Source: Clostridia bacterium
Lineage (GTDB): Bacteria > Bacillota > Clostridia > Oscillospirales > CAG-272
Direction of reading: 5' to 3'
DNA length: 41,878 bases
Assembly (NCBI GenBank): GCA_017503865.1
Contig: JAFVSI010000038.1
Span: 1-41,878, forward strand
The notes under the pieces were generated by a model. The model did not search any database. It was not told the origin of the DNA and worked only from the letters and a program-made list of their open reading frames with translations. A program made the translations under genes and the position numbers. This document shows positions 26,169-33,323 of the stretch, in pieces (position 1 is the stretch's first letter; each line of letters begins with the position of its first letter).

Positions 26169-26513
26169 CTAACTTTTATTTAAAAGTGATAATTCGACAG
26201 CGATGTCGTAAATGAGTTTACGCCGTCTGCGATAGTAAGCATTTTTTGAAAGCAACGACTGAACAAGTGACCTTTCGTACCCTACTCCCTTTATAATATC
26301 TTCAAGCATATACGTACGTATACCCGTTTCTATCTCAGAGAGTCCCTTGTCAATAGCAGAATTTAACTCAATATAACGCTCAAGGACTGCACCGGATATT
26401 GCAGAATGCTTTATAGCTCCCTCTCGACGATTATAATCAATGATTATGCATTTCACAACGTTTACCACGCTTGATGGTAGCTTATACTGAAAATATGTAG
26501 TTTTCCTTGACAT
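26169..26513 (-). CDS. Possible late-gene regulator (ArpU/RinA-like)
   Basis: 114 residues from MSRKTTYFQ after GGAGAGGGAA. Mostly helical and basic in its second half, with a possible C-terminal HTH (VGYERSLVQSLLSKNAYYRRRRKLIYDIAVELS). A small helical protein as the last gene before the terminases is where Gram-positive phages often encode late activators of the ArpU/RinA type. The candidate partner is the box at 26129-26157. Assignment is by position and pattern only. Confidence 0.5.
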   Translation of the reverse strand: MSRKTTYFQYKLPSSVVNVVKCIIIDYNRREGAIKHSAISGAVLERYIELNSAIDKGLSEIETGIRTYMLEDIIKGVGYERSLVQSLLSKNAYYRRRRKLIYDIAVELSLLNKS

Positions 26514-26526
26514 TTCCCTCTCCTCG

Positions 26527-27315
26527 CTATTCTCCGTAAGATCTTTTAAGGGCCGCATTGAAAAAATCATCTAAATCATAAGAGCATCCAATACTTGATT
26601 TATTAGCATCAGTCTTGCTTTCATCCTCTAATTGCCAACAAAGTATAGCCGCATAGTGCGAATCGTACTTATAATTCTTTGCCTTAAGCTTCAAAGAAAA
26701 CTGCTCAATAATTTCATCTGCCATTGGGAATCGCTTTACAAGCTCTGCATATTCTTCATCTTCAAGATAAACATTTTTAAACTGTCCGTACGGCTTCTTT
26801 GCGAGTGCGGTATCTCTCTCTAATTTAGTTTCCTTTACTTTACTTTCCTTTACTCTTATTTGCGTATTTGTGTTATCATTTTTTGAGTTTATGTTGTCAT
26901 TTACCCAGTTTATGTCAACATTTTTGAAAAATTCGGCATAGTCAACCAAGAGGTACCGTTTTTCGAGATTGACATTTTTACGGCGACTGACCGCCTCAAA
27001 GTATCTTTTTTGAATTCCAACGGAAGTCAAAATCTCATACTTATCATACATCTCAATATCGAAGATACCCCTACGGATACAAGCGGATACTATTTCAGAA
27101 ACGGCATTACCACCAAGGCCAACTGAACGCCCAAACAATAATGCAACCTCTTTTGTCCATTCACAGTAATAACCACGACTGTATATTCTTTGATACAGTT
27201 TGACAATTACCGCAAATCCTGTCAGTCCAAACTCCGCTTCTATCAGCTCAAATTTTTCGTCAAGAGACACATCAAAGGGAAAATAATCAACACCGTCTTT
27301 TATCGGTCTTGCCAT
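26527..27315 (-). CDS. Phage replication initiator, DUF4373 (Lin1244/Lin1753) type
   Basis: 262 residues. The N-terminus MARPIKDGVDYFPFDVSLDE and following EAEFGLTGFAVIVKLYQRIY match the DUF4373/Lin1244-type domain of phage replisome organisers. A low-complexity linker with Lys/Asn/Thr (NDNINSKNDNTNT) precedes a C-terminal DnaD-like helical region. It follows SSB in the same operon. It probably binds the phage origin and recruits host replication proteins; no helicase loader, helicase or polymerase was found. Confidence 0.75.
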   Translation of the reverse strand: MARPIKDGVDYFPFDVSLDEKFELIEAEFGLTGFAVIVKLYQRIYSRGYYCEWTKEVALLFGRSVGLGGNAVSEIVSACIRRGIFDIEMYDKYEILTSVGIQKRYFEAVSRRKNVNLEKRYLLVDYAEFFKNVDINWVNDNINSKNDNTNTQIRVKESKVKETKLERDTALAKKPYGQFKNVYLEDEEYAELVKRFPMADEIIEQFSLKLKAKNYKYDSHYAAILCWQLEDESKTDANKSSIGCSYDLDDFFNAALKRSYGE

Positions 27316-27330
27316 TTTCCTCTACCCCCG

Positions 27331-27759
27331 TCATAACGGCAAATCGCCGTCACCCTCTACGTCCTCAAAATTCGCCGGAGACGGCGTATAGGCATCGGGG
27401 GGTGAATTCTCTTGGTTTTCTCCTAAAGACTTGCTATCGACAAATTTTACCTCGTCAACGATGATTTCAGTAATATATCGTTTTACGCCTTGGTTGTCGG
27501 TATACGAACGGTTTTGCAATTCCCCTATAAGACACACCGAAGAACCTTTGTGGAAATATTTTGACATCAGCTCGGCCGTCCCTCTCCAAGCAACAAAATT
27601 AAAGAAATCGGCAATAGGTTTGTTCTCTGCATCTTTTTTCTTTCGGTTTACGGCTATACTTCCGCCGATCACCGATACACCGCTTTGTGTTTGCTTTAAC
27701 TCAATATCTGACGTAAGCCTTCCTGCGATAATTACTTTGTTTAAGTTAAAGTTAGACAT
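27331..27759 (-). CDS. ssb: Single-stranded DNA-binding protein
   Basis: 142 residues. An OB-fold SSB signature: MSNFNLNKVIIAGRLTSDIE, VNRKKKDAENKPIADFFNFV, then SSVCLIGELQNRSYTDNQG. An acidic, Pro-containing C-terminal tail ends GDLPL in place of the common DDIPF, so contacts with host partners may differ. The leader directly before ATG (GAAGGGAGTATAA) matches 14 of 15 positions of the small-RNA candidate at 35318-35332. Confidence 0.9.
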   Translation of the reverse strand: MSNFNLNKVIIAGRLTSDIELKQTQSGVSVIGGSIAVNRKKKDAENKPIADFFNFVAWRGTAELMSKYFHKGSSVCLIGELQNRSYTDNQGVKRYITEIIVDEVKFVDSKSLGENQENSPPDAYTPSPANFEDVEGDGDLPL

Positions 27760-27776
27760 TTATACTCCCTTCTTTT

Positions 27777-28034
27777 TCATCCCTCGCTGCAGGCGAGTGT
27801 ATTATATTCCATTATCCAGGTCAACGGAATGGGTTTACCAAGCTTCAAACGGTACCCTATAAGCGAGGTTAACATTACCGCCCTCTCTGCCCTGTTATTT
27901 GCCCCTACATCTTCTTCAAAATGAGTGGGTTTAGTTGTTTTACCACTGGGAGCAGCTATGTAATTACAGTGCTCACAAATCAAGGTACTCCTGTTTAAAC
28001 ACTTAGAGCAATCAAACTCTTTTGCTTTTTCCAT
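27777..28034 (-). CDS. Small zinc-cluster protein
   Basis: 85 residues with an N-terminal zinc cluster (CSKCLNRSTLICEHC) and a helical C-terminus (ERAVMLTSLIGYRLKLGKPI). AAGAAGGATTTTAAA precedes ATG. It is upstream of ssb in the replication operon; possibly a DNA- or protein-binding accessory. Not recognised as a named family. Confidence 0.6.
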   Translation of the reverse strand: MEKAKEFDCSKCLNRSTLICEHCNYIAAPSGKTTKPTHFEEDVGANNRAERAVMLTSLIGYRLKLGKPIPLTWIMEYNTLACSEG

Positions 28035-28108
28035 TTTAAAAATCCTTCTTTCTCAAATATTCATTTATTACTTATGCTTTTATATCAATTTTTCACTTAT
28101 TGAAACAA

Positions 28109-28429
28109 TCACCATTTTGGAAAAGATGTCATAATGTCGTCTTTTCGTTCCCTCACCTCATCAAGAGTCATAGCACGTACCTGTGCTGCTGATACAAATT
28201 GTGGATCCTGCTCCCTTTCCAATGTTCTTATAGCGTCTTGTTCGGATTTGAATACGTTTATTCCCCATCTTCCTCTCAGCAAATGACCAACGACAATACA
28301 AAGGTCCATCTTAGCTCCAATAAATGTTATTTCACTAACAATTCCTTTACTTATTATCTTCTTATCGGCTCGGGAACGTATCACCCAAACTGTGTCTCCT
28401 ATCCTGCACGGTATATTCCACGTCATCAT
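28109..28429 (-). CDS. Phage protein of unknown function
   Basis: 106 residues. The N-terminal half has a beta-barrel-like pattern (YRIGD-type IGDTVWVIRSRADKK, KGIVSEITFIG), and the C-terminus is helical and charged (LDEVRERKDDIMTSFPKW). The IGDxVW opening is common in small phage proteins of unknown role. The start overlaps the upstream gene's stop (ATGATG). Confidence 0.6.
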   Translation of the reverse strand: MMTWNIPCRIGDTVWVIRSRADKKIISKGIVSEITFIGAKMDLCIVVGHLLRGRWGINVFKSEQDAIRTLEREQDPQFVSAAQVRAMTLDEVRERKDDIMTSFPKW

Positions 28430-28683
28430 TCTTGATCCTTCTTCATTTCTTCAATAAGCCAAAGTGCTTTTTCGAAGTATGACTCGTGAAGCATGATCTT
28501 CCTCATTTTAAGCTCTGCTCTTATCTGCTCAAGAGAAAGGATGTTCTTTTCGATAAGTGTACACAATATGTGCTCTATCGGATACTGGTCAAGAGATTTT
28601 CCTGCATTTGACTGAAGATAGCCTTCGGCCCATTTGTAAAATCGTTCTTTCATTATTTCATCGAATTTTATTATTGCAGCCAT
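28426..28683 (-). CDS. Small helical phage protein, unknown
   Basis: 85 residues, almost wholly helical (FDEIMKERFYKWAEGYLQSN, LEQIRAELKMRKIMLHES). AAAAGGAGTAAGACA precedes ATG. It is followed by and coupled to the 28109 gene. No function recognised. Confidence 0.6.
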   Translation of the reverse strand: MAAIIKFDEIMKERFYKWAEGYLQSNAGKSLDQYPIEHILCTLIEKNILSLEQIRAELKMRKIMLHESYFEKALWLIEEMKKDQE

Positions 28684-28718
28684 TGTCTTACTCCTTTTTT
28701 ACATTTCTATTATTGTAC

Positions 28719-29258
28719 CTAATTTTGGACAGTTTTGTTCTTCCTTCTATTATTTGCTTGTGTCTTCATATCCACCCAGCGGCAGTTCTCGGGGCAGTAG
28801 TTTCCGTCAACGTCTATGCGGTCAAGGGTGCAAGCTCCTCGTGGGGCATTCTCATCGTAGCCGTTTGCCATAGCCCAATCGTGAAACGCTTGGAAATCAT
28901 CACGCCACTCGTCACAGACGGTTATGCCTCGTCCGCCATAATGTTTATATCTTTTATTGTTTGGATTATAACAGCGGTCTTTCATTCCAGCAAAAACCTT
29001 ATAAAGACGTGTTGTGTACATATTGTGCTTAATTACCTTCTCACGTGCTTTTGATATTCTTTCAGTTACTCTTTCTTTTCGTAAGCACCCACAACTTTGA
29101 GTATCTCCATATAATAATCTTTTTGACGAAACAAAACATATATTTCCACAATCACAGACACACTTCCAGATGATACGTCTGTTCTTTTGTTCCTCGGTCG
29201 GTTCAAGGGCAACAAGCCGACCGAATCTTTGACCTGTTAAATCTTTAGCTTTGCTCAT
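28719..29258 (-). CDS. HNH/AP2-type phage endonuclease-like protein
   Basis: 179 residues. It begins with DLTGQRFGRLVALE, a zinc-binding region (KCVCDCGN … SCGCL), then RLYKVFAGMKDRCYNP, the YGGRGITVCDEW motif and a C-terminal LDRIDVDGNYCPENCRW segment. This is the usual layout of phage HNH/AP2-like homing endonucleases. It overlaps the HTH gene upstream (ATGA), so it is embedded in an operon and is not obviously an independent intron element. Confidence 0.75.
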   Translation of the reverse strand: MSKAKDLTGQRFGRLVALEPTEEQKNRRIIWKCVCDCGNICFVSSKRLLYGDTQSCGCLRKERVTERISKAREKVIKHNMYTTRLYKVFAGMKDRCYNPNNKRYKHYGGRGITVCDEWRDDFQAFHDWAMANGYDENAPRGACTLDRIDVDGNYCPENCRWVDMKTQANNRRKNKTVQN

Positions 29259-29452
29259 AGAACCGATATCCCCGTGTGCTCAATGAATTTTTGCTTGCTT
29301 ATGAAATATGTATAGTTTCTGCCACTCATTCGAACCGCACACCCCCAAGGTAACTTCCCTTGCTGAAGGGCTATTCTAATAAACTGCTCCGACATTCCTG
29401 TAAGACGAGCTGCTTCTTTAATCGTTAGTTTGTTCTCATGACTCATATTCAT
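29255..29452 (-). CDS. Excisionase-like small HTH protein (copy 1)
   Basis: 65 residues with a MerR/excisionase-type HTH (LTIKEAARLTGMSEQFIRIA) and a winged region (YTYFISKQKFIEHTG). It is closely related to the protein at 35709-35894 (most of the 57 shared positions identical). Possibly an excisionase or DNA-binding regulator; since the integrase is far away, either function is open. Confidence 0.7.
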   Translation of the reverse strand: MNMSHENKLTIKEAARLTGMSEQFIRIALQQGKLPWGCAVRMSGRNYTYFISKQKFIEHTGISVL

Positions 29453-29790
29453 TCCCTCTCGTTTCTTTCTATTACAAACATAGCATACATAACCGATTGT
29501 TCAATGGCATTCCAAAACCAATCCCCCCATTGATTGCACCATTCCATACCACGTTGATTTTCGTAGTATAAAACCCATTCTTTGACAGTGTGGATTGTGG
29601 AATTGGTAGCCATAACTTCTAAAGCCTCGGAGAAATGCTTGATAGCTCTCATGTGTGTAGATTTCTGCCGCCAATGTTCATGGGTTTCAACCTCGTGCTG
29701 TAACTGACACGCAGCAATTTTCGATAATTCGGTAAATAAAGCTACCGTTTCTATGAGCTCTATATCCAAAATGTCTTTTACAGTGCTCAT
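29449..29790 (-). CDS. Small protein of unknown function
   Basis: 113 residues, helical, Trp-rich near the C-terminus (WVLYYENQRGMEWCNQWGDW). It overlaps both neighbours by four bases (ATGA), between two ImmA-like genes and the HTH. No motif recognised. Confidence 0.6.
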   Translation of the reverse strand: MSTVKDILDIELIETVALFTELSKIAACQLQHEVETHEHWRQKSTHMRAIKHFSEALEVMATNSTIHTVKEWVLYYENQRGMEWCNQWGDWFWNAIEQSVMYAMFVIERNERE

Positions 29791-30209
29791 AACTTTTTTC
29801 CCTCGCTCAAATCGGGTTCGGGTTCTTGTAATAGCATTTTGGCAAACATACTCGCCTCACGCTCTATGGTAATTCCGATAAGCTCGTCAAGGGCTCTGAT
29901 TATTTCTTTCCCCAAAGACGTTGGCTCCCAAAACCTTAATAGATAGTGCCCCACTTCGTGAGCAACAGTAAATCTTTGAAGATAAAGAGGTTGCTTTTCG
30001 TCAAAAATAATTATTGCCTTTCCTTCAGTCGCATCATAAACAATCTTTCCATATTCTTGACTTTTAAGATAGTTATGCTGCGTGGTGTCGATAAGGTGTA
30101 TATCTAATGCCTTAACTATCTTAATCAAGTCAATAGTTCCCTCTCCGTTTATGTCCCTGCACAATCTCACCATTTCTGATATTTCTTTTGTATCTCTTAC
30201 AAGGCTCAT
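29787..30209 (-). CDS. ImmA/IrrE-like metallopeptidase (second of tandem pair)
   Basis: 140 residues from MSLVRDTKEIS, where an upstream in-frame start overlaps the preceding gene and lacks support. The active-site motif HEVGHYLLR, preceded by RFTVA, and a downstream EREASMFAKMLL supply the zinc ligands and fold of ImmA/IrrE proteases, which cleave XRE-type repressors. It lies directly after the first copy (ATGA overlap). The target is unknown; the divergent XRE protein at 30843 is a candidate. Confidence 0.8.
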   Translation of the reverse strand: MSLVRDTKEISEMVRLCRDINGEGTIDLIKIVKALDIHLIDTTQHNYLKSQEYGKIVYDATEGKAIIIFDEKQPLYLQRFTVAHEVGHYLLRFWEPTSLGKEIIRALDELIGITIEREASMFAKMLLQEPEPDLSEGKKL

Positions 30210-30661
30210 TTTTTCACCTCTACACTTTCCAATACATAGGGAGAACACCTACCGAGAAGATACTCAGCGAATAAATCAGCTTCCCTCTCGGTGTTTATAA
30301 ATTTTAGCATTTCTATGCACTCAATTATCCAATTAAGCGTGTCTCGGGTTTCCCAATGCCTTAGCATATAGTGCCCTATCTCGTGTGCCAAAGTAAACTC
30401 TTTTTGCTCTGTTGTACGTGTTTCGTCATAGATAACGAATCCTTGTTTACCATCATAGTGAAACTTTCCATTCTCCGTGTCTTTAAGTTGAAGTTCCGGG
30501 GAATCTTCTAAAGATTCGTTTCGTATTACCTTTAACCCTAAATCTCGGGCGAGCTTGCCGATCTTCATTCTACCGTCCTCGGTAAACTCCATTTTTGCCC
30601 GGCACTCTGCCGCAAGTCTTCTAATCTCTTCATCCTTACGTGATACTTGTAACCATCCCAT
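30206..30661 (-). CDS. ImmA/IrrE-like metallopeptidase (first of tandem pair)
   Basis: 151 residues from MGWLQVSRKDEE, with AAAGGAGGAAGA in front; an in-frame GTG at 30682 lies upstream of that site and inside operator O1. Motif HEIGHYMLR preceded by EFTLA, and EREADLFAEYLL. It is divergent from the XRE gene at 30843 and is first in a long operon that includes the second ImmA, HNH, SSB and replication genes. Likely controlled by the O1-O4 operators. Confidence 0.85.
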   Translation of the reverse strand: MGWLQVSRKDEEIRRLAAECRAKMEFTEDGRMKIGKLARDLGLKVIRNESLEDSPELQLKDTENGKFHYDGKQGFVIYDETRTTEQKEFTLAHEIGHYMLRHWETRDTLNWIIECIEMLKFINTEREADLFAEYLLGRCSPYVLESVEVKK

Positions 30662-30677
30662 TTTTCTTCCTCCTTTT

Positions 30678-30792
30678 TGCACTCGATTTTAGTGCAAATT
30701 TATTATAGCACTAATTTTTAGTGTTGTAAAGAGACAAAATGCACAAACTTTTAGTGCATTTTTTGTTTATTTTTGCACTTGTTTTTAGTGTT
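30678..30792. promoter_or_regulatory. Four 19-bp operators (O1-O4)
   Basis: Four near-palindromic 19-mers share the pattern TGCACT…TTTTAGTGCA: O1 30678-30696, O2 30707-30725, O3 30740-30758, O4 30774-30792. Centres are spaced 29, 33 and 34 bases, about three helical turns. O2 fills the space between the -35 and -10 of the leftward promoter, and O4 covers the -35 of the rightward one. They are the obvious binding sites for the XRE protein at 30843. Confidence 0.85.
30702..30730 (-). promoter_or_regulatory. Leftward promoter of the ImmA/replication operon
   Basis: On the minus strand TTTACA (30725-30730), 17 bases, TATAAT (30702-30707): a near-consensus promoter. Operator O2 lies exactly between the elements and O1 in the initial transcribed region, so repression by the divergent XRE protein should be strong. 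Downstream genes run to 26169. Confidence 0.75.
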
Positions 30793-30807
30793 GATTTTTG
30801 TTATACT
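30779..30807 (+). promoter_or_regulatory. Rightward promoter of the second XRE gene
   Basis: TTGTTT (30779-30784), 17 bases, TATACT (30802-30807), followed by AAAGGAAGAAG before the ATG at 30843. Operator O4 overlaps the -35, suggesting autoregulation. Confidence 0.6.
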
Positions 30808-30842
30808 ATATCGTAACAAAAAAATAGAAAGGAAGAAGATTA

Positions 30843-31058
30843 ATGTCTATTCGTTATAAAATTGATGTTATGTCGGCATTAAAAGATGCTGGATATAGCA
30901 CTACAAGAATACGCAATGAAAAACTCATCGGGCAATCCTATCTACAACAAATACGACACGGAGAAATCGTTTCAAATGCTTGTCTTGACAAGCTTTGCGA
31001 GTTACTCAAGTGTCAACCCGGCGACATCATCGAATACGTAGAAGATGAGAACAAATAA
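30843..31058 (+). CDS. XRE-family regulator of the second switch
   Basis: 71 residues: MSIRYKIDVMSALKDAGYST, an HTH (RNEKLIGQSYLQQIRHGEIV), then LDKLCELLKCQPGDIIEYVE, typical of small XRE/HTH_26 regulators. It stands alone on the plus strand inside the minus-strand early region, facing away from tandem ImmA genes, with four operators between. It should bind O1-O4 and repress the replication operon. It lacks the C-terminal tail of the 38031/38485 proteins. Confidence 0.85.
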   Translation: MSIRYKIDVMSALKDAGYSTTRIRNEKLIGQSYLQQIRHGEIVSNACLDKLCELLKCQPGDIIEYVEDENK

Positions 31059-31066
31059 GTTGCCCT

Positions 31067-31097
31067 AAAGGAGAGGAAAGTTTTTCCTCTCCTTTTT
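31067..31097 (+). terminator. Terminator between convergent genes
   Basis: AAAGGAGAGGAAA, a 3-base loop and TTTCCTCTCCTTT form a perfect 13-bp stem, ending in a T-run on the plus strand. It follows the XRE stop and lies just before the end of the opposing gene at 31096, so it protects the two operons from each other. Confidence 0.85.
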
Positions 31098-31713
31098 ATG
31101 TAGATACGAGAACATCACTCGAAAGGATACAAAACGGACGCACGCCGATGTGGCTAAAGTAGTAGTAATTGCCGATACCGCCAGCCGGCGAGACGACTTT
31201 TACCCATCTATCGTTCTCGTGTCGTTTCGTACTATGAGGAGTAGCTAACCACCACCATTTCTCAAGACGTTCCTTATCGAGTACGTCAACAAATTCACGG
31301 TACTGCTCTGTAGTAAGCAAGGACACCCTCTCAACCACATTACCATAGTCCTTGAGTCCATCATCAGACGTGAGGTCCACAACGTGCTCTATGACGTTTT
31401 CTTCACCTACAAGAGAGGAAAGCTCGTCCGCAAACTTCGAGAGCACAGGACGTATATTAGACTCCCCGTAATCGTTGTTATTCTCCCCAAAAACAACGTC
31501 ATCATCTCCAAGAAGGTCCTTCAAGATAAGGTGCGTTTCTCCCGCTCCTTGCTTTAAGACTATGAACTCATAGTCGCCAATCTTGGCAGTGTCTCCTACA
31601 GCCTTCTCGGCAAGGAACATTTTGGGAGCTACGTTAAAGCTGTTTGCTATCTGATGAGCCTGCTCCTCGGTCAGCTCGATCTTAGTTCCGTTGAGATAGA
31701 AATAGTTTTTCAT
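31096..31713 (-). CDS. DUF6273-like protein in the early region
   Basis: 205 residues from MKNYFYLNG. An N-terminal helix-strand region (1-~35) precedes a DUF6273-like domain with IGDYEFIVLKQ, KWWWLATPH and IGVRPFCIL signatures, related in pattern to the fibre-tip protein at 3664. Because it lies in the early operon it is unlikely to be a virion receptor-binding protein. Its start overlaps the YopX-like gene by 32 bases. Role unknown. Confidence 0.65.
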   Translation of the reverse strand: MKNYFYLNGTKIELTEEQAHQIANSFNVAPKMFLAEKAVGDTAKIGDYEFIVLKQGAGETHLILKDLLGDDDVVFGENNNDYGESNIRPVLSKFADELSSLVGEENVIEHVVDLTSDDGLKDYGNVVERVSLLTTEQYREFVDVLDKERLEKWWWLATPHSTKRHENDRWVKVVSPAGGIGNYYYFSHIGVRPFCILSSDVLVST

Positions 31714-32020
31714 ATTTTGTTTTTTCCTTTCTTTCGTTGAATTCGTCGCAAGTCTTTCCGTCAAAGCATTCGCAGCCCTCGAAATATGTACAGTTGCGAC
31801 AGTCCTTTTTTATTGTGCTTGTTTTAATTATGCTTATAAAGTTAAATATCTTGGAGTTTTTGAGCGATTTCAGCCAAAACATACCCTCGTTGTATTGTAC
31901 GATGCAGTCAACGATTATAAGCTCCCCGGCACTCCAAACACCGGCACTAAGTATGTCTCCCTCGAATATCTCAAGACCGTATTTATCGGTGACACCTGTT
32001 GAACGTTTCTCCGCTTCCAT
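31682..32020 (-). CDS. YopX-like protein
   Basis: 112 residues from MEAEKRSTGVTDKYG. The opening STGVTDKYGLEIFEGDILS is the hallmark of the YopX family of small phage proteins of unknown function. The C-terminus adds a Cys cluster (CRNCTYFEGCECFDGKTC) that may bind metal. The ATG comes one base after the previous gene's TGA. Confidence 0.75.
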   Translation of the reverse strand: MEAEKRSTGVTDKYGLEIFEGDILSAGVWSAGELIIVDCIVQYNEGMFWLKSLKNSKIFNFISIIKTSTIKKDCRNCTYFEGCECFDGKTCDEFNERKEKTKYEKLFLSQRN

Positions 32021-32021
32021 A

Positions 32022-32210
32022 TCACTCACCGCCTTCGATAAAATTGACAAACTTTTCGTAACAATCTTCGCAAAGGTCTATTCTTTGTCCCGGCATTGAC
32101 CTATGTTCTCCAACGGCCCACAACTGTATTTTGGCAGATGATATCTTGATATCATAACTTGTAATTTCTCTGCCGCATCTATCGCAGACAACCTCTACTT
32201 TTTGTGACAT
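32022..32210 (-). CDS. Small zinc-ribbon protein
   Basis: 62 residues from MSQKVEVVCDRCG. Two Cys pairs (CDRCG … CEDCYEKF) form a zinc ribbon. It starts one base after the upstream stop (TAGTATG) and ends at the YopX-like start, so it is tightly coupled. Function unknown. Confidence 0.65.
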   Translation of the reverse strand: MSQKVEVVCDRCGREITSYDIKISSAKIQLWAVGEHRSMPGQRIDLCEDCYEKFVNFIEGGE

Positions 32211-32211
32211 A

Positions 32212-32430
32212 CTACTCGCCGCCTTTTCCTTTTGGGAACTCAGCAACTATGTAAATAGTGTCATCAGAAGCACATATACACGCTACGCACATCTTGTTTA
32301 TTGGGTTATCCCTATTTATGCCTTTTACGAGTCCTTCATAAATAGTCATTTTGTCAACGGCCTTGCCGAAATCGTTTATAACAACCTCGTCGTTTTTGTC
32401 CATAACGTGAAGTAACTGTGATACCCTCAT
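32212..32430 (-). CDS. Small phage protein, unknown
   Basis: 72 residues (MRVSQLLHVMDKNDEVVIND …), ending in KGKGGE. The start overlaps the upstream stop (TAATG). It resembles many small phage proteins of unknown function that begin with a short helix and 'EVVI' strand. Nothing more can be said. Confidence 0.6.
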   Translation of the reverse strand: MRVSQLLHVMDKNDEVVINDFGKAVDKMTIYEGLVKGINRDNPINKMCVACICASDDTIYIVAEFPKGKGGE

Positions 32431-32735
32431 TACTTACCCTCTCTTTCCTCAAGTGCCTTTTCTGCTTCCTCTCGGGAGAGGAATACGGTTTTGCCAAAAT
32501 CTTTAAGAGCTTTACCGACGTTATAGTAATCGAGTTTAGCTTCTCGGATATAATAAAACACACCCTTATACTTTCCTTGTTTTTCAACAACTCGGTAATA
32601 CTTAGTACCAATTGGTGCAGGCGGCACTATAACTCCATTTGCAAGTAGATAGTCTGCAACCACGTCCATTTGTGGGCAGTCCTTTTCAATCGCCACTTTT
32701 TCAAGCAGCTCTATCAATCTTTTTCTCTCAATCAT
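32430..32735 (-). CDS. Small phage protein, unknown
   Basis: 101 residues (MIERKRLIELLEKVAIEKDC …) with a VVPPAPIGTKYYRVV-like centre and a helical C-terminus (LSREEAEKALEEREGK). It overlaps its upstream neighbour by four bases and its downstream one by one. The 'PPAPIGTKYY' pattern is common in clostridial phage hypothetical proteins. No function. Confidence 0.6.
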   Translation of the reverse strand: MIERKRLIELLEKVAIEKDCPQMDVVADYLLANGVIVPPAPIGTKYYRVVEKQGKYKGVFYYIREAKLDYYNVGKALKDFGKTVFLSREEAEKALEEREGK

Positions 32736-33052
32736 ACCTGCACCCCTAAAGCCTTTCGCTTTCTATACTCTCGCTGATAGGCGTTCCATCTTTCCCTGTT
32801 CCGCTCACGCCAATGCTTCTGAGAAGCTTTCATCGTCTCCTTGAAGGCTTCATCGTTCTTGTGTTCTTGGCGGTAAGCCTTAGCATATTCCCTATTTTTC
32901 TCTCTACGGGCGGCATTGTACTCTTGACAGTACTTATCGAATTTTTCTTTATTTCGCATTCTCCACCGCTTTTGAGTCACATAGGCTTGCTCTTTATGCT
33001 CTTGCCGATACCGCTTCATATAAGCAGCTATCTCTTCTTTAGTCTTTGCCAT
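32732..33052 (-). CDS. Basic repeat protein, unknown
   Basis: 106 residues, very rich in Lys/Arg/Glu, with repeated units such as YMKRYRQEHKEQ and YAKAYRQEHKND, and HWRERNRERWNAYQREYRKR. It could bind nucleic acid. A degraded copy of its N-terminal part lies upstream at 33177-33263. Confidence 0.6.
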   Translation of the reverse strand: MAKTKEEIAAYMKRYRQEHKEQAYVTQKRWRMRNKEKFDKYCQEYNAARREKNREYAKAYRQEHKNDEAFKETMKASQKHWRERNRERWNAYQREYRKRKALGVQV

Positions 33053-33064
33053 TGGTGTCCTCCC

Positions 33065-33199
33065 TCATTGTAGGCACGAAAGGTCTTCTTCTTCAAGCCT
33101 TATTGAGTATTTGTTTCCTCGCTTATCTATGAGCCATACACAGCCACCCTGCTCGGTGCATCTCTTTATAAGTTCATTAAGTTCCTTCTCGATGTCCAC
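33065..33199 (-). CDS. Small 44-residue protein (GTG start)
   Basis: A GTG preceded by AAGGAGCAAGAAC opens an ORF beginning MDIEKELNELIKRCTEQG and ending EEDLSCLQ; a helix followed by a short strand pattern (GGCVWLIDKRGNKYSIRL). It ends 12 bases before the next start. It is short, with a plausible site and codon pattern, but coding status is less certain than for neighbours. Confidence 0.5.
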   Translation of the reverse strand: MDIEKELNELIKRCTEQGGCVWLIDKRGNKYSIRLEEEDLSCLQ

Positions 33200-33263
33200 G
33201 TTCTTGCTCCTTATGCTCTTACTGATGTTTCCTCATATACTCGGAACGTACTTCTTTAGTCAT
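33177..33263 (-). pseudogene. Decayed partial duplicate of the 32732 gene
   Basis: From ATG at 33263, codons read MTKEVRSEYMRKHQ-stop-EHKEQ. The stop replaces the Gln codon of YMKRYRQEHKEQ in the intact gene (CAA to TAA), and DNA identity is clear around AGAGCATAA-GAGCAAG. It looks like a remnant of a tandem duplication, now overlapped by the small GTG gene at 33199. Confidence 0.6.
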
Positions 33264-33323
33264 TACTATATATCCCTCTCAATAAAATATTTCTATTTCA
33301 GAAAAGCATTATAATTTTTCGTT

